DNA of 64,000 nucleotides from NCBI GenBank assembly GCA_026990385.1, contig JALXDL010000010.1:24801-88800 (forward strand), in the 5' to 3' direction. The notes beneath the pieces are model-generated. The model saw only the letters and a program-made list of their open reading frames with translations, was not told the origin of the DNA and made no database searches. The stretch's first letter is position 1, and every line of letters begins with the position of its first letter. The position numbers and the translations under genes are program-made. Shown here one piece after another: positions 63,878 through 64,000 of this stretch. The stretch is from DRKI01 sp011051875. GTDB taxonomy: Bacteria > Desulfobacterota > Desulfobulbia > Desulfobulbales > Desulfobulbaceae.

Positions 63878-64000
63878 CTCGTAAAAAGTCTCCCTGGAGG
63901 CGTATCCGACAATTTTCGGATACAGACGGTTTTCTGGCCGGTGCGTTAAAAAACTCGCTTGTTTGAGGCGATAGCCGAGTTCGCGAGTTTTAGCGCCGGC
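63878..64000. repeat. R1 palindromic element, second copy cut by window end
   Basis: 123 bases matching 55184-55306 with only a few differences (for example GACAATTTTCGGATACAG in place of GACAGTTTTCGGACACAG). Same orientation as the first copy, so the two flank the glycan island as direct repeats about 8.7 kb apart. Confidence 0.85.

Overview
The window is GC-rich bacterial DNA with many short overlapping genes. The gene content points to the Desulfobacterota, most likely a Desulfobulbales-type sulfate- or sulfur-metabolising anaerobe. The clues are a Tat-exported four-cluster ferredoxin with an NrfD-type membrane protein, hexa- and nonaheme c-type cytochromes, a selenocysteine-containing SelD, a TauE-type exporter, SulP and universal stress proteins. 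This lineage call is inferred from gene content; there is no rRNA gene in the window.

Layout. 0-1 kb: 5' part of a multi-PAS sensor or regulator that runs off the left edge. 1.8-6.2 kb: periplasmic electron-transfer genes (ferredoxin, hexaheme cytochrome, small membrane protein, NrfD) and a MerR regulator; the second half is preceded by a textbook sigma-54 promoter and three copies of a palindromic operator. 6.4-8.4 kb: a secreted protein with two pentapeptide-repeat domains, then rpsT. 8.5-13.4 kb: trpE-G-D-C-F without trpBA, with a possible attenuator. 13.4-16 kb: nonaheme lipoprotein cytochrome plus RlpA, and tRNA-Thr(CGT). 16.6-20 kb: a selenium locus with SelD (in-frame UGA and SECIS-like hairpin), TauE and a divergent LysR gene that seems to lack an ATG/GTG/TTG start. 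20.3-26.8 kb: solute-binding protein, radical SAM enzyme, M15-type peptidase, a leaderless subtilase and a stand-alone paralogue of its propeptide. 26.9-41 kb: envelope and transport genes (MarC, MscK-like channel, DUF202, Usp, a glycosyltransferase/deacetylase/flippase operon, ClC, LOG, SulP). 41-46 kb: chemoreceptor with a decayed hemerythrin tail, phosphodiesterase, cardiolipin synthase. 46.2-52.4 kb: argJ-CHAD-ParA-SixA and a second ClC. 52.4-54.9 kb: two roadblock-type proteins and small genes. 55.4-63.8 kb: a surface-glycan island on the minus strand (GT2, GT9, beta-propeller glycosidase-like protein, two radical SAM enzymes, sulfotransferase fusion, CMP-sugar synthetase), bracketed by two same-orientation copies of a long palindromic element.

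Three families of dispersed non-coding repeats were found by eye: R1 (about 177 bp near-perfect hairpin, 2 copies), R2 (about 175 bp palindromic, 2 copies and a fragment) and R3 (about 80 bp, 3 copies). One R2 copy supplies the last codons of the LysR gene. The most interesting candidates for new biology are the subtilase/propeptide pair, the CHAD-ParA-SixA cluster (possible polyphosphate-granule positioning), the selenium locus with a non-canonical start, and the repeat-flanked glycan island.
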